Assembly: GCF_026619415.1 (NCBI RefSeq)
Contig: NZ_JAOVZR010000001.1
Location: 1,736,001 to 1,800,000 of the forward strand
Direction: 5' to 3'
Length of the DNA: 64,000 nt
Source of the DNA: Hoeflea algicola
GTDB lineage: Bacteria > Pseudomonadota > Alphaproteobacteria > Rhizobiales > Rhizobiaceae
Part shown: positions 28,593-37,372 of the stretch, piece by piece
How the letters are laid out: each line of letters begins with the position of its first letter
Position numbering within the stretch: the first letter of the stretch is position 1
The notes under the pieces: generated by a model
Database searches by the model: none
What the model was told of the DNA's origin: nothing
Seen by the model: the letters and a program-made list of their open reading frames with translations, nothing else
Translations under genes and position numbers: made by a program

Positions 28593-28973
28593 TCAGTCGC
28601 AAAAAAGGCTTTCGGCCAGTTCACGCCGGTAATAGTCGATGTCGGCCTCATCCCCACGCGGGCCGCGGCCAAGGATACCGGCGAGCTTGAAAAAACCTCT
28701 GCCGGGCAATCGGGCCGGTCCGCGGTTGACGACGCGCGCTGCGATGAACGGACGTCCAGCCTCTGCATCCTCACACATCGTGGCCTCAAGCGCATCGGTC
28801 ACCTTGCTGATTGACCGGGGAGCGGTCAGGCCAAGCTCCCGTGCCAGATGACCATAGGTGATAGGAACAGCTTCCGGCGACAAGCTCTTGAGATGGCTTC
28901 GCACCTTGTCGCGCAAACCGGCGTTCTGTGTGTTCTCCGCGACGGCTATGTCCACTTCATCTGCAACTGACAT
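28593..28973 (-). CDS. Hypothetical protein, possible winged-helix
   Basis: A 126-aa soluble protein. Residues about 20-70 (RDKVRSHLKSLSP, YGHLARELGLTAPRSISKVTDALE) look like a winged-helix or helix-turn-helix element; the C-terminus has a GRGFFKLAGILGRGPRG motif. I do not recognise a named family. The ATG at 28973 is preferred because GGGAGA precedes it by 7 bp; a GTG at 28988 is possible. Confidence 0.65.
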   Translation of the reverse strand: MSVADEVDIAVAENTQNAGLRDKVRSHLKSLSPEAVPITYGHLARELGLTAPRSISKVTDALEATMCEDAEAGRPFIAARVVNRGPARLPGRGFFKLAGILGRGPRGDEADIDYYRRELAESLFCD

Positions 28974-29062
28974 TACAATATCTCCCACATGGTCATTTCA
29001 AAATTCATTCAACATCTGCGGGCGCCGGAATCGGGGTCCGCTTCCCGTCTGGCGCGGCTGCT

Positions 29063-29464
29063 TCAAGCGCCGTCCGGGCGGCTGAGCACGAACGCTGCCG
29101 CGCCGGTCAGGCAGACCGCCTGCACCACGATCACCACGACTGAAACCTGCAAAGCGAGGCTCAGCAGAACCGAGCAAATCATCATCGCCACCGCCATCGC
29201 CTTATAGCGCGGCGCAATCGCCCCTTGCTCCCGCCAGTTGGCGATCATCGGACCGAAGCTTCGGCTGTCTTCCAGCCATTGCTGGAAGCGTGGTGCGCTT
29301 TTGCCAAAGGCGAAGGCGGCAAGGATGATGAACGGGGTAGTCGGCAGCAGCGGCAGCACGACGCCGAGGCCGCCAAGCGCAAGCGCCAAAATCCCGACCG
29401 TGAACCACAACGGTCGGCGCAGGCTCAAATCAATCGCCCGTTCAGGAAATATCCAGCGAAACAT
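29063..29464 (-). CDS. DUF454 (YbaN-like) inner-membrane protein
   Basis: A 133-aa protein with two to three transmembrane helices. The DUF454 signature is clear: GGLGVVLPLLPTTPFIILAAFAF followed by RFQQWLEDSRSFGPMI. Function is unknown; in several bacteria it lies near haem or nitric-oxide genes, which fits the cluster here. The start at 29464 is chosen because the upstream in-frame extension to 29545 has no membrane-protein character and overlaps the preceding gene. Confidence 0.85.
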   Translation of the reverse strand: MFRWIFPERAIDLSLRRPLWFTVGILALALGGLGVVLPLLPTTPFIILAAFAFGKSAPRFQQWLEDSRSFGPMIANWREQGAIAPRYKAMAVAMMICSVLLSLALQVSVVVIVVQAVCLTGAAAFVLSRPDGA

Positions 29465-29541
29465 CCGCTCTTCTCCATTTCCGGTTCTGACCTTGCTCGT
29501 CAGCGATTTGATTCCGGCCGAGCCTCTGAGGCAGAGATATT

Positions 29542-29802
29542 TCAATCACCCGACCTCACCCTTACCCTTTCATCGAGCAACAGTGCCGGGTTGGCATAAG
29601 CGCCGCCCGCATGCATCTCGGCAGAAATCCAGATTGCCTCCATGACCTCGTCCCTGGTCGCCTCGTGACGCGGCCCCGTTTCCGCATCCGCCTTGGCGCA
29701 ATAAGGAAAGGGAATGATGCGCACGGCGATGGTCGCCAGCAATTGCCGAGCCTTCATCGCCAGCCCACCGGAATGGGTTGAGGAATGCATATCGATCATC
29801 AT
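29542..29802 (-). CDS. Small CMD/AhpD-like protein with altered cysteine motif
   Basis: An 86-aa helical protein whose residues about 17-75 follow the carboxymuconolactone decarboxylase/AhpD repeat (LLATIAVRIIPFPYC, then HEATRDEVMEAIWISAEMHAGGAY). The usual CxxC or CxxH redox pair reads CAKAD, leaving one Cys, so peroxidase-like redox activity is doubtful. Its start overlaps the DUF6522 stop (ATGA), so the two are co-translated. The family call is moderate confidence. Confidence 0.62.
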   Translation of the reverse strand: MMIDMHSSTHSGGLAMKARQLLATIAVRIIPFPYCAKADAETGPRHEATRDEVMEAIWISAEMHAGGAYANPALLLDERVRVRSGD

Positions 29803-30083
29803 GGTCGCCTCGCCGAGGCCGGCAACGGCAATTTGCCGAAATCCAGCGCCGAGCAGGTAAGCACCTTGCCCTCGGTATCGGCTGTAATGCGGACGCGGCG
29901 ACTGGCGGAGAAAAAGGTCAGCCGCACCTTTCCGGCGTCGCCATCTTCGCCCCGTTCAAACAGGCTGGTAATCGCACCGCTGCGCATGTCCCGCTTCAAG
30001 GTGTCAGCATCGATGCGAAACGCCTTGGCCAGCACCCCGGCATCAACTTCGATTGTGTCATCAGCGTAGGAAATCTGGGTCAT
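29799..30083 (-). CDS. DUF6522 family protein
   Basis: A 94-aa protein matching DUF6522: TIEVDAGVLAKAFRIDADTLKRDMRSG and VRLTFFSASRRVRITAD. The family recurs beside NsrR/RIC/nitric-oxide genes in alphaproteobacteria. Here it lies 52 bp after an Rrf2 regulator gene on the same strand, probably in one operon, supporting a role in nitrosative stress. The biochemical function is unknown. Confidence 0.75.
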   Translation of the reverse strand: MTQISYADDTIEVDAGVLAKAFRIDADTLKRDMRSGAITSLFERGEDGDAGKVRLTFFSASRRVRITADTEGKVLTCSALDFGKLPLPASARRP

Positions 30084-30135
30084 CTGCTGTTTTCACCCTG
30101 TTTTGCGGCAATTTTCTCGTGCCGTGTCCTGGTAT

Positions 30136-30570
30136 TTAAAATGCCATCATTAACCCGCCGGACGCATCGCCCGGCCAGGCACATTCGGCCACAGTCGTCC
30201 GGTCGAGTTCGCTCAGGAAGGCTTCCCGCGCGGCGGCAAATTTCGATCTCAGGCGGCACTGGGGCTGCAACACGCACATGCCGCCATCGGCACGAAAACA
30301 TTCAACCAGCGCAAACCCCTGTTCAAGATGACGCACTACCTCGCCCAGCGTGATGGTCTCAGCTGGCCGCGCCAGCACCAGTCCCCCGCTCCGCCCTCGT
30401 TGCGAGTGCACAAACCCGCCACGCCCAAGATCCTGAACCACCTTGGCCAGGTGGTGCTGCGAGATCAGGAATTCCTCAGCGATTTGCCCTGTCGAGATCG
30501 GCCGGTCGGGTGTGCCTGCCAGACGCATCAGAACCCGCATTCCGAAATCCGTGGAAGATGCCAGCCGCAT
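30136..30570 (-). CDS. nsrR: Rrf2-family regulator, NsrR-like
   Basis: A 144-aa Rrf2 protein with an N-terminal winged helix (STGQIAEEFLISQHHLAKVVQDL) and three cysteines in ECFRADGGMCVLQPQC, the arrangement that holds the [Fe-S] cluster in NsrR. Nitric oxide destroys the cluster and releases DNA. It is divergent from the RIC gene, with a perfect palindrome in the shared promoter region. Given that context NsrR is preferred over IscR or RirA. A ribosome site AGGAGC precedes the start. Confidence 0.86.
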   Translation of the reverse strand: MRLASSTDFGMRVLMRLAGTPDRPISTGQIAEEFLISQHHLAKVVQDLGRGGFVHSQRGRSGGLVLARPAETITLGEVVRHLEQGFALVECFRADGGMCVLQPQCRLRSKFAAAREAFLSELDRTTVAECAWPGDASGGLMMAF

Positions 30571-30581
30571 CGTTGCTCCTT

Positions 30582-30637
30582 AATTGGTATTGACAATACC
30601 AAATATAGCGAAAGATAATACGCATTGCAAATACCAA
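30582..30637. promoter_or_regulatory. Rrf2/NsrR operator region between nsrR and ric
   Basis: A perfect palindrome TTGGTATT-GAC-AATACCAA (30584-30602), extended to 9/10 matches per arm, begins 13 bp upstream of nsrR. A second weaker copy, TACGCATT-GCA-AATACCAA (30619-30637), shares the right arm and spacing. The overall layout (8-bp arms, 3-bp spacer, ATT/AAT inner ends) resembles NsrR sites. Two sites between divergent genes would repress both. Confidence 0.75.
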
Positions 30638-30773
30638 TTTCTGACGTGCGCGGACACCTCAGAACTCGGGTGAATGGAAGGGAATCGTCAAGCCGGCTTC
30701 AGGTCGGCCAGGCCTCCAGATCACGCGCCCGCCTCTCGTTTTAATACCGCCCTATCTACCTACGGAGAAAACC

Positions 30774-31445
30774 ATGACCACAGCCGCCCTCAACGACCGG
30801 AATGTCGGGGAAATCGCAGCCCAACTTCCCGGCGCCACCAGCGTGTTCCGCCGTTTTGGCATCGACTTCTGCTGTCACGGCGACATCTCGCTAACCCAGG
30901 CAGCAGCCGAGCGCGGGCTCGATATTGCCGAGCTGGAAACAGCACTTCAGGCACTCGATCCGAAAGCCGCACCTGAGGCTCCGCAAGAAACCGATGCGCT
31001 GATCAGCCACATCCAGACCCGCTATCACGATGTCCACCGCCAGCAGATTCCCGAGCTTATCGAGCTGTCGCGCAAGGTCGAGGCGGTGCATGCCGGCCAC
31101 GCAAACGCGCCGGAAGGGTTGGCTGACGTCTTGCAGCAGATCATGGCTGAACTGGAAACCCATATGCACAAGGAAGAACAGGAGATCTTCCCCGCCATGC
31201 GCCGTAAGGCCGCCGATCCGCTCGCCACCCCGATCAGCGAATTGCGCCATGACCATGACGCCCATGGCGTATTTCTCGAGCAGGTCGGCAAGATCACCGA
31301 CGACTACACTTTGCCCGGCGACGCCTGCCGCTCGTGGGAAGCGCTCTATGCCGGAGCAGCACAGCTCAAGGAAGATCTGATGGAGCACATCCATCTCGAA
31401 AACAACGTACTGTTCCCGCGCTTCGAAACCGGCGCCACCGCCTGA
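30774..31445 (+). CDS. ric: Iron-sulfur cluster repair di-iron protein RIC (ScdA/YtfE)
   Basis: A 223-aa cytoplasmic protein with an N-terminal ScdA domain (RFGIDFCCHGD, cysteines at the di-iron entry) and a hemerythrin-like four-helix bundle with repeated His/Glu ligands (HHDVHRQ region, ETHMHKEEQEIFP, ELRHDHDAHG, HIHLENNVLFPRF). RIC repairs Fe-S clusters damaged by nitric oxide or peroxide. It is divergent from nsrR and should be derepressed by nitric oxide. GGAGAA precedes the ATG by 5 bp. Confidence 0.93.
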   Translation: MTTAALNDRNVGEIAAQLPGATSVFRRFGIDFCCHGDISLTQAAAERGLDIAELETALQALDPKAAPEAPQETDALISHIQTRYHDVHRQQIPELIELSRKVEAVHAGHANAPEGLADVLQQIMAELETHMHKEEQEIFPAMRRKAADPLATPISELRHDHDAHGVFLEQVGKITDDYTLPGDACRSWEALYAGAAQLKEDLMEHIHLENNVLFPRFETGATA

Positions 31446-31467
31446 TTCCAGCGAACGTTCACCAACC

Positions 31468-31497
31468 GCCCGGTCTCGAAACACATCGGGACCGGGC
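31468..31497 (+). terminator. Stem-loop after ric
   Basis: GCCCGGTCTCG (31468-31478) pairs with CGGGACCGGGC (31487-31497) at 10 of 11 positions, with an 8-nt loop, 23 bp after the ric stop. No T-run follows, so it may be a weak or factor-dependent terminator. Confidence 0.55.
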
Positions 31498-31547
31498 CCT
31501 GGCGCAGTCTCGATACAGGCACACGTCAATGACCAGATCGGAAAGAA

Positions 31548-31880
31548 TCAGCAACCCTTGCGAATTCTCGCGGCTTCAAGGGCCTGAACCTTGCCTTTGG
31601 AGACTGCGATCATCCCCTCTTTATCGCCATCTGTAAGGCTGGCGACAGGAATCCCCAACAGCAAGACACCGACAGCATCGGTATTCGCCGCGGAACTCTG
31701 CGCCGCCGAGAGAGCTGCCAGGGTGCCCTGCTCTGTAGTCAGGGAAGTGTTGATTTCCTGACATTCGAGATTGGCATAAGTTTCAACTGGAAATGCAGTT
31801 GGCGCGATCGCGTCGGGGCGTTTCGCGCAGGAGGACAGTGCGGCAATTGCGAAAAGGGTGAGGAAGGCGTTTTTCATCAT
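31548..31880 (-). CDS. Putative small lipoprotein
   Basis: A 110-aa exported protein with a lipobox (FAIAALSSCAKRP, lipidated Cys at residue 18). The mature part has a helical Ser/Ala-rich segment and a small hydrophobic stretch (AVGVLLLGIPVASL). Small lipoproteins of this shape are common in rhizobia; the function is unknown. It is the last core-looking gene before the mobile region. The 274 bp from 31881 to the first IS copy hold no gene I can support. Confidence 0.75.
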   Translation of the reverse strand: MMKNAFLTLFAIAALSSCAKRPDAIAPTAFPVETYANLECQEINTSLTTEQGTLAALSAAQSSAANTDAVGVLLLGIPVASLTDGDKEGMIAVSKGKVQALEAARIRKGC

Positions 31881-32220
31881 CAGACCTGTAGTATTAGTTC
31901 GAACAAAATTTCAAGTTCAGGTTGCAATGTCAAGCGCACCAACTGCCGGGACGACAGGAAACATGATCGTTCATCACGCGCATTACCGCTTATCAAAGGA
32001 GCCGCAGGGTATTTTCCCACCGAAGCAGGTAGCTGGCTCAGCTGTGTTGACCGGTCTCCTTCTTCGGGCGCTGGTCAAGCACGGCAGCCGACCCTACGCA
32101 CCTTGCGAGATTGCGCAAAAATCATTGTTTTCATTGAAAAATGGATGATGGAAATGGAGTTGCCCCCTGAAAGTGGTCCACCAACTGGGATAGATTATCC
32201 CTCAAATTGGAGGATCAGCG

Positions 32221-32499
32221 ATGGCTGGAAAACGAGAGAAGCCGGAAGAGATTGTATCGAAGCTTCGGCAGGTTGAAGTTCTGCAAGGGCAAGGTGCGAC
32301 GATTGCTGACGCGGTGCGCCAGATCGGCGTGACACAGCAGACGTTTTATCGATGGCGAAAGCTCTATGGCGGGATGCAGCGATCTCAACTCACTCGGCTG
32401 AAAGAGCTGGAGAAGGAGAACCAGCGGCTTCGGCGGGCGGTGTCTGACCTGACACTGGACAAACTCATCCTGACCGAGGCGGCAAAGGGAAACTTCTAA
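32221..32499 (+). CDS. IS3 OrfA, copy 1
   Basis: A 92-aa DNA-binding subunit with a helix-turn-helix (GATIADAVRQIGVTQQTFYRWRK) and a leucine-zipper-like C-terminus (LKELEKENQRLRRAV). A GGGAAAC heptamer (32487-32493) is in the X XXY YYZ phase next to its stop. A -1 slip there would fuse OrfA to OrfB, the usual way IS3 elements make transposase. Confidence 0.92.
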   Translation: MAGKREKPEEIVSKLRQVEVLQGQGATIADAVRQIGVTQQTFYRWRKLYGGMQRSQLTRLKELEKENQRLRRAVSDLTLDKLILTEAAKGNF

Positions 32500-32531
32500 G
32501 CCCTTCGCGTCGGCGCAAGTGCATCGACCAT

Positions 32532-33347
32532 GTGCGGCGGGAGCTCGGCGTATCAGAACGCCGCGCCTGCCGCACGCTCGGACAACACCGATCCACACAG
32601 CGCAAGGTGCCACAGGGCCGGGCAGATGAAGAACGGCTGACCGATGATATCATCGAACTGGCCGACAAGTACGGGCGCTATGGGTATCGCATGGTCACCG
32701 GTCTGCTGAACAACGCGGGCTGGCAGGTAAACCATAAGCGGGTTGAGCGCATCTGGCGGCGTGAAGGGCTGAAAGTGCCACAAAAGCAGAAGAAAAAGGG
32801 GCGGCTTTGGCTGAACGACGGATCATGTGTGCGTCTCAGACCGAAACGGCCAAACCACGTCTGGTCCTACGACTTCGTCCAGGATCGAACCGCTGACGGC
32901 CGCGTCTATCGGACGCTGAATATCATCGACGAATACACCAGGGAGGCACTCATGATCCGCGTGGACCGCAAGCTCAACTCAACGGACGTGCTGGATGCTC
33001 TGACAGACCTATTCATCCTGCGCGGCCCGCCGGAATACATTCGGTCGGACAATGGGCCGGAATTTATCGCCCAGAAAGTGCGGGATTGGATTGCAGCTGT
33101 TGGAGCCAAGACGGCCTACATAGAGCCAGGCTCACCATGGGAGAACGGATACTGCGAAAGCTTCAACGCCCGGTTCCGCGACGAGCTGCTGAACGGCGAA
33201 ATCTTCTACAGCCTAAGGGAGGCGCAAATCCTGATCGAGCAATGGCGTATCCACTACAACACCGTCAGGCCGCATAGCGCTCTGGGCTACCGCCCGCCCG
33301 CGCCGGAAAGCATTGTCCCGATGGACCAGACGCCCATGATGCACTAA
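32532..33347 (+). CDS. IS3 OrfB transposase, copy 1
   Basis: A 271-aa rve-type integrase core with the DDE triad in VWSYDFVQDRT, RSDNGPEFIA and NGYCESFNARF. It is in the -1 frame relative to OrfA, and the fused product would add LLSPSRRRKCIDHV before this GTG. It appears intact. It differs from copies 2 and 4 by a Lys for Glu in RLRPKRPNHV. Confidence 0.93.
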   Translation: MRRELGVSERRACRTLGQHRSTQRKVPQGRADEERLTDDIIELADKYGRYGYRMVTGLLNNAGWQVNHKRVERIWRREGLKVPQKQKKKGRLWLNDGSCVRLRPKRPNHVWSYDFVQDRTADGRVYRTLNIIDEYTREALMIRVDRKLNSTDVLDALTDLFILRGPPEYIRSDNGPEFIAQKVRDWIAAVGAKTAYIEPGSPWENGYCESFNARFRDELLNGEIFYSLREAQILIEQWRIHYNTVRPHSALGYRPPAPESIVPMDQTPMMH

Positions 33348-33381
33348 CAATCAAACCGGACCACCTGATGGGGGCACGCCA

Positions 33382-33625
33382 GATGTGCTGTCAAAAAAGC
33401 TCTGAGGCCTGCCCGGAAGCGAGAACTTGTGGACAGGGTCATTGGCGATTGGAAGATATCAACACGCCGGGCTTGCGCAGCGCTGCAGATCGACCGGGGC
33501 CTCTACGTTTACAAGTCGAAGCGTGGTGAGCAGGCCGAACTGAAGCTGCAGATCAAGGACATCTGTCAGACACGTGTCCGTTATGGATATAGGTGTCTCC
33601 ATATCCCGCTCAGGCGGGATATGGA
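33382..33625 (+). mobile_element. Remnant of a second, unrelated IS3-family element
   Basis: Holds the end of an orfA (DVLSKKL, TGA at 33403-33405), an intact A AAA AAG slippery site (33393-33399) and the first ~75 codons of orfB (ALRPARKRELVDRV ... TRVRYGYRCLHIPLRRD). The match to IS3 orfB ends at the border of the IS256-type element. No transposition function remains. Confidence 0.8.
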
Positions 33626-33626
33626 G
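33597..33626. repeat. Perfect 13-bp inverted repeat at an insertion border
   Basis: CTCCATATCCCGC (33597-33609) and GCGGGATATGGAG (33614-33626) with a TCAG loop. It lies inside the IS3 orfB remnant exactly where the IS256-type terminal repeat begins (GAGTGTC at 33624), so it may have been an insertion target. Confidence 0.7.
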
Positions 33627-33676
33627 TGTCATGAACTCTGTGTATCTGGCCCGGCCCATGCGGGTTTCAGATATGG

Positions 33677-34891
33677 TCACGCATTGAAGCGCTCGTCGAA
33701 CATGATAGCGAATTGATTGCGGGCAGCAAACTATTCGCGGACATTTCTGCCGCCTTTCTCAAAGTTGCGGATGGCCAGATAGATCAGTTTTGTGGCGGCT
33801 TCTTCGGTCGGGAATGATCCGCGCGTCTTGATTGATTTGCGGATCACGCGGTTCAGGCTTTCGATGGCATTCGTTGTATAAATGATCTTGCGGATCGCCG
33901 GGTCGAAGGCGAAGAACGGGATCACTTCGGCCCAGGCCCTCCGCCAGGCCGGGGCTATGGAAGCGTATTTTCCGGCCCATTTCCCCTCGAACGCGTCCAA
34001 CTCGGCCGCCGCTTGGTCGGCGGTCGCAGCGCTGTAAATCCGGCGCAGATCAACGGCCACGATCTTGCGGTCCTTCCAACTGCAAAAGTTCAGGGAATGG
34101 CGCACCAAATGCACGATGCAGGTCTGCACCGTAGCTTCCGGAAAGGCTGCGGTAATAGCCTCAGGAAAGCCCTTGAGCCCGTCCACAACAGCGATCAGAA
34201 TGTCCTGCACACCCCGGTTTTTCAGTTCGGTCATCACCGACAGCCAAAACTTGGCCCCTTCATTGTCAGCGATCCACAGGCCCAACACCTCACGCACACC
34301 GTCGCGTGAGACGCCCAGGGCTACGTAGACGGCTTTGTTCTTGACCATACGGCTATCAGCGTCACGGATTTTGAACCGCAGTGCGTCGAAGATGACGATG
34401 GGATACATCCGCTCCAGCGCCCGTAATTGCCATTCCCGAACCTCGTTCAGCACGGCGTCGGTCACGCGGCTAATCAGGTCGGGCGAGACCTGCAGGCCAT
34501 AGACATCTTCGAGGTGGGCGCGGATGTCTCGCACCGTCAGCCCTGCCGCGTAGAGACCAATGATCTTCTCATCCATCCCGTCGATCCGGGTCTGGCCCTT
34601 CTTCACCAGCTCCGGCTTGAAACTGCCATCCCGGTCGCGCGGCACCGCAATCGGCACTTCGCCGTCTTGGCTCTTCAGGCGCTTGCTGGATGTGCCGTTG
34701 CGCCGGTTGGACTGGTCCGGCGGCGCGTCCTTGCCCTCTTCATAGCCCAGGTGCGCCGTCAGCTCGGCACCCAGCATCCGCTCCATGAGCTTAATCTTGA
34801 GTTCTTTTATCAGCCCGGCATCGCCAAGCAAATCTTCAGGCCGCTCGCAGCCCTTCAAAAGTTCGTCCAGCAGTTCCTTGGAAATAGTCAT
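33677..34891 (-). pseudogene. IS256-family transposase with in-frame amber near the C-terminus
   Basis: Mutator-type transposase starting MTISKELLDELLKG (34891; an earlier in-frame start at 34984 runs into IS66 sequence). The DDE residues are in IVIFDALRFK, VVDGLKGFPEA and TTNAIESLNRV. Translation stops at TAG (33731-33733) after GGRNVRE. The same frame then continues FAARNQFAIMFDERFNA to a TGA at 33677-33679, which is the normal family C-terminus with Trp expected at the amber. A TGG to TAG change is the simplest reading. The truncated 386-aa product lacks 18 residues; activity is uncertain. Confidence 0.85.
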
Positions 34892-35007
34892 CGTCCTTGC
34901 TCCTCTCAGGAAGCATGGACCAAAGTAAGCGGTGTTCTGTCCCCACATTGCCCTGTCATCGCTGATCTGTGATCGGCTTTCCATGGATGAGCGAAGGGAG
35001 TTTCTCC

Positions 35008-35394
35008 ATGGACACTACACTGGAGATACTCACGACTGGGAAGACCGGTCGTGAGCGACATCGCCGTTGGCCTGATGCGGTCAAGGCCAAGATCGTTTCG
35101 GAAAGTCTGCGCCCGGACGTGACGGTGAATCAGGTGGCAGAGCGCTACGGGTTGAAGCCCAACCATTTGTCTGCTTGGCGCGCGATGGCACGGCAGGGCA
35201 AATTGGTTTTGCCTGCGCCCGAAGATGCGATGGAATTCGCAGCGATGGTCGTCGAGACGCCATCTGCCGAACCGCCGGCCAAAGAAGTCAGCCGTCCCGA
35301 GATCATTGTCGGCCCTGTCACGATCCGCCTGGAGGAAGGTGCATCGACCGCTCGGGTCGTGGCTGTTGCACGTGCGCTTGCGACCTCGGCATGA
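35008..35394 (+). CDS. tnpA: IS66 TnpA
   Basis: A 128-aa helix-turn-helix protein (VTVNQVAERYGLKPNHLSAWRAMAR) of the IS66 TnpA/transposase-8 type, required with TnpB and TnpC for transposition. Start chosen at 35008 (MDTTLEIL); an upstream start at 34969 is possible. The stop overlaps the tnpB start by ATGA. Confidence 0.88.
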   Translation: MDTTLEILTTGKTGRERHRRWPDAVKAKIVSESLRPDVTVNQVAERYGLKPNHLSAWRAMARQGKLVLPAPEDAMEFAAMVVETPSAEPPAKEVSRPEIIVGPVTIRLEEGASTARVVAVARALATSA

Positions 35395-35744
35395 TCTTTC
35401 CATCAAACCGCGTGCGGATCATGGTGGCGACGAAGCCTGTGGACTTCCGCAAGGGCCATGACGGCTTGGCTGCGCTGGTGAAGAACGAGTTGCGCAAAGA
35501 CCCGTTCACTGGAACGGTGTTCGTGTTCCGGTCACGCAAGGCGGATCGGTTGAAGCTGATCTACTGGGATGGCAGCGGTCTTGTGATGGCCTACAAGCGA
35601 CTGGAAGATCACACCTTCACTTGGCCGGGTATCAGAGATGGCCTAATGACATTGGGCCATGCTCAGTTCGAAGCGCTGTTTGCGGGCCTCGACTGGCGAC
35701 GCGTTCGTTCCGTGGAAACGAGAGCACCGGAGGCCATCGAATAG
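35391..35744 (+). CDS. tnpB: IS66 TnpB (Orf2)
   Basis: A 117-aa IS66 Orf2-like protein with the family signature VATKPVDFRKGHDGLAALV and KLIYWDGSGLVMAYKRLE. The true start is the ATG at 35391, which overlaps the tnpA stop. The accessory role in transposition is known, the mechanism is not. Confidence 0.9.
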   Translation: MIFPSNRVRIMVATKPVDFRKGHDGLAALVKNELRKDPFTGTVFVFRSRKADRLKLIYWDGSGLVMAYKRLEDHTFTWPGIRDGLMTLGHAQFEALFAGLDWRRVRSVETRAPEAIE

Positions 35745-35812
35745 CTGCGGCACGATGACTCGGGTGGCAAATACCAAAGGCAATTCGAAGCGGGATTTAG
35801 TAGATTCCGGCC

Positions 35813-37372
35813 ATGCTGAACGCCGCCGATCTTCCCGATGATGTTGCCGCCCTGAAGGCGATGCTGATTGCGGCGCAGGCACGCGAGGCAGGCAAGGACG
35901 CCCAGATTGTCCGCAAAGATGAGCGGATCGAACGGCTGGAGAAACTGGTTGCCGCCTTCAAGCAAGCGGCCTTCGGGCGCAAGTCCGAGAAGACCGATCC
36001 CGACCAATTCGATCTGGCACTTGAAGACCTGGAAACGGCAATGGCCGCGATCCATGCCGAGGATGAGGCGGACGCCCCCTTGGGCAAGCGGTTCATCAAG
36101 CCACGAGCGACCAATCGCGGCTCTCTTCCAAAGCATCTTCCTCGTGTCGAAGAGGTGATCGAGCCGGAAAGCCTGATCTGCGCCTGCGGCGGATGCCTGC
36201 ATTGCATCGGCGACGATGTGTCCGAGAGGCTGGACGTGATCCCGGCCCAGTTCCGCGTCATCGTCACACGCCGCCCCAAATATGCCTGCCGCGCCTGCAC
36301 CGACGGCGTCGTTCAGGCCCCAGCTCCTGCACGTCTGATCCAGGCTGGGTTGCCGACGGAAGCGACGGTCGCCCATGTGCTGGTCTCCAAATATGCCGAT
36401 CACCTTCCTTTGTATCGGCAGGCTCAGATCATGAGCCGCCAAGATATTGATCTCGACAGGTCCACACTTGCCGATTGGGTCGGTCGCGCAGCCTTCGAAT
36501 TGTGTCCCGTCTTTGATGCGCTGATCTCCGACCTGAAGCGTTCGAGCAAGCTCTTCATGGACGAGACCCGTGCCCCCGTGCTTGATCCCGGCTCCCGTAA
36601 AACCAAGACAGGATACTTCTGGGCCTTGGCTCGTGATGATCGTCCATGGGGCGGTGGTGCGCCACCAGGCGTCGCCTTCACCTACACTCCCGGTCGCGGG
36701 GGCATTCATGCCGAACGGATATTGCAGGGCTTCTCGGGCATTCTGCAGGTCGATGGCTATGCCGGATACAACAGGCTGATCGCGCCAGACCGGATTGGCC
36801 CGGACATTCGGCTTGCCTATTGTTGGGCCCACGCTCGTCGCAAGCTGGTGGAGATCACCCGCAACGGAGCAGCACCGATTGCCGAGGACGGCGTCAAACG
36901 GATCGGCGAACTCTACCGGATCGAAGCCGAATTGCGCGGCCTTCATCCGCAGGCTCGCCTCGCCGGGCGACAGGAACGATCAGCCTCGCTGGTAACCGAA
37001 TTGGAAACATGGCTCGTTCATCACCGTGCCCGTGTTGCGGCCAAATCGCCGCTTGGCGAAGCCTTGAAATACATCGCCAAATACTGGGAGGGTCTGCTTC
37101 TCTTCCTCGCCGACGGCCGCATCGAAATCGACAACAACAGCGTGGAGCGAACCATCCGGCCGATAGCCCTCAATCGGAAGAACGCACTCTTCGCCGGCCA
37201 TGACGCTGGAGCCGAAAACTGGGCCATCATCGCCTCGCTCGTTGAGACCTGCAAACTCAACGCCGTTGATCCGCAGGCCTATCTGACCAGGACACTTACC
37301 GCCATCGTCAACGGTCATAAACAGAGCCGGATCGATGAGCTGCTTCCTTGGAATTATCCTGCCAAGGTGTGA
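35813..37372 (+). CDS. tnpC: IS66 TnpC transposase
   Basis: A 519-aa DDE transposase. It has an N-terminal coiled coil and leader domain, a zinc-finger-like segment (CACGGCLHC ... KYACRAC), catalytic residues in KLFMDETRAPV, QVDGYAGYN and DNNSVERTIRP, and the usual C-terminal domain (AIIASLVETCKLNAVDPQAYL). Length and motifs are intact. Confidence 0.93.
   Translation: MLNAADLPDDVAALKAMLIAAQAREAGKDAQIVRKDERIERLEKLVAAFKQAAFGRKSEKTDPDQFDLALEDLETAMAAIHAEDEADAPLGKRFIKPRATNRGSLPKHLPRVEEVIEPESLICACGGCLHCIGDDVSERLDVIPAQFRVIVTRRPKYACRACTDGVVQAPAPARLIQAGLPTEATVAHVLVSKYADHLPLYRQAQIMSRQDIDLDRSTLADWVGRAAFELCPVFDALISDLKRSSKLFMDETRAPVLDPGSRKTKTGYFWALARDDRPWGGGAPPGVAFTYTPGRGGIHAERILQGFSGILQVDGYAGYNRLIAPDRIGPDIRLAYCWAHARRKLVEITRNGAAPIAEDGVKRIGELYRIEAELRGLHPQARLAGRQERSASLVTELETWLVHHRARVAAKSPLGEALKYIAKYWEGLLLFLADGRIEIDNNSVERTIRPIALNRKNALFAGHDAGAENWAIIASLVETCKLNAVDPQAYLTRTLTAIVNGHKQSRIDELLPWNYPAKV

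Larger units (their letters stand above)
32155..33381 (+). mobile_element. IS3-family (IS407-like) element, copy 1
   Basis: A complete 1227-bp element from TGGAGTTGCCCCC to GGGGGCACGCCA, with imperfect terminal inverted repeats (TGGAGTTGCCCCC versus TGGCGTGCCCCC). Ends were set by comparing the four copies in this window. The flanking bases (GAAA left, GATG right) are not a duplication, so this copy has been rearranged since insertion; its right flank is an unrelated IS3 remnant. Confidence 0.93.
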
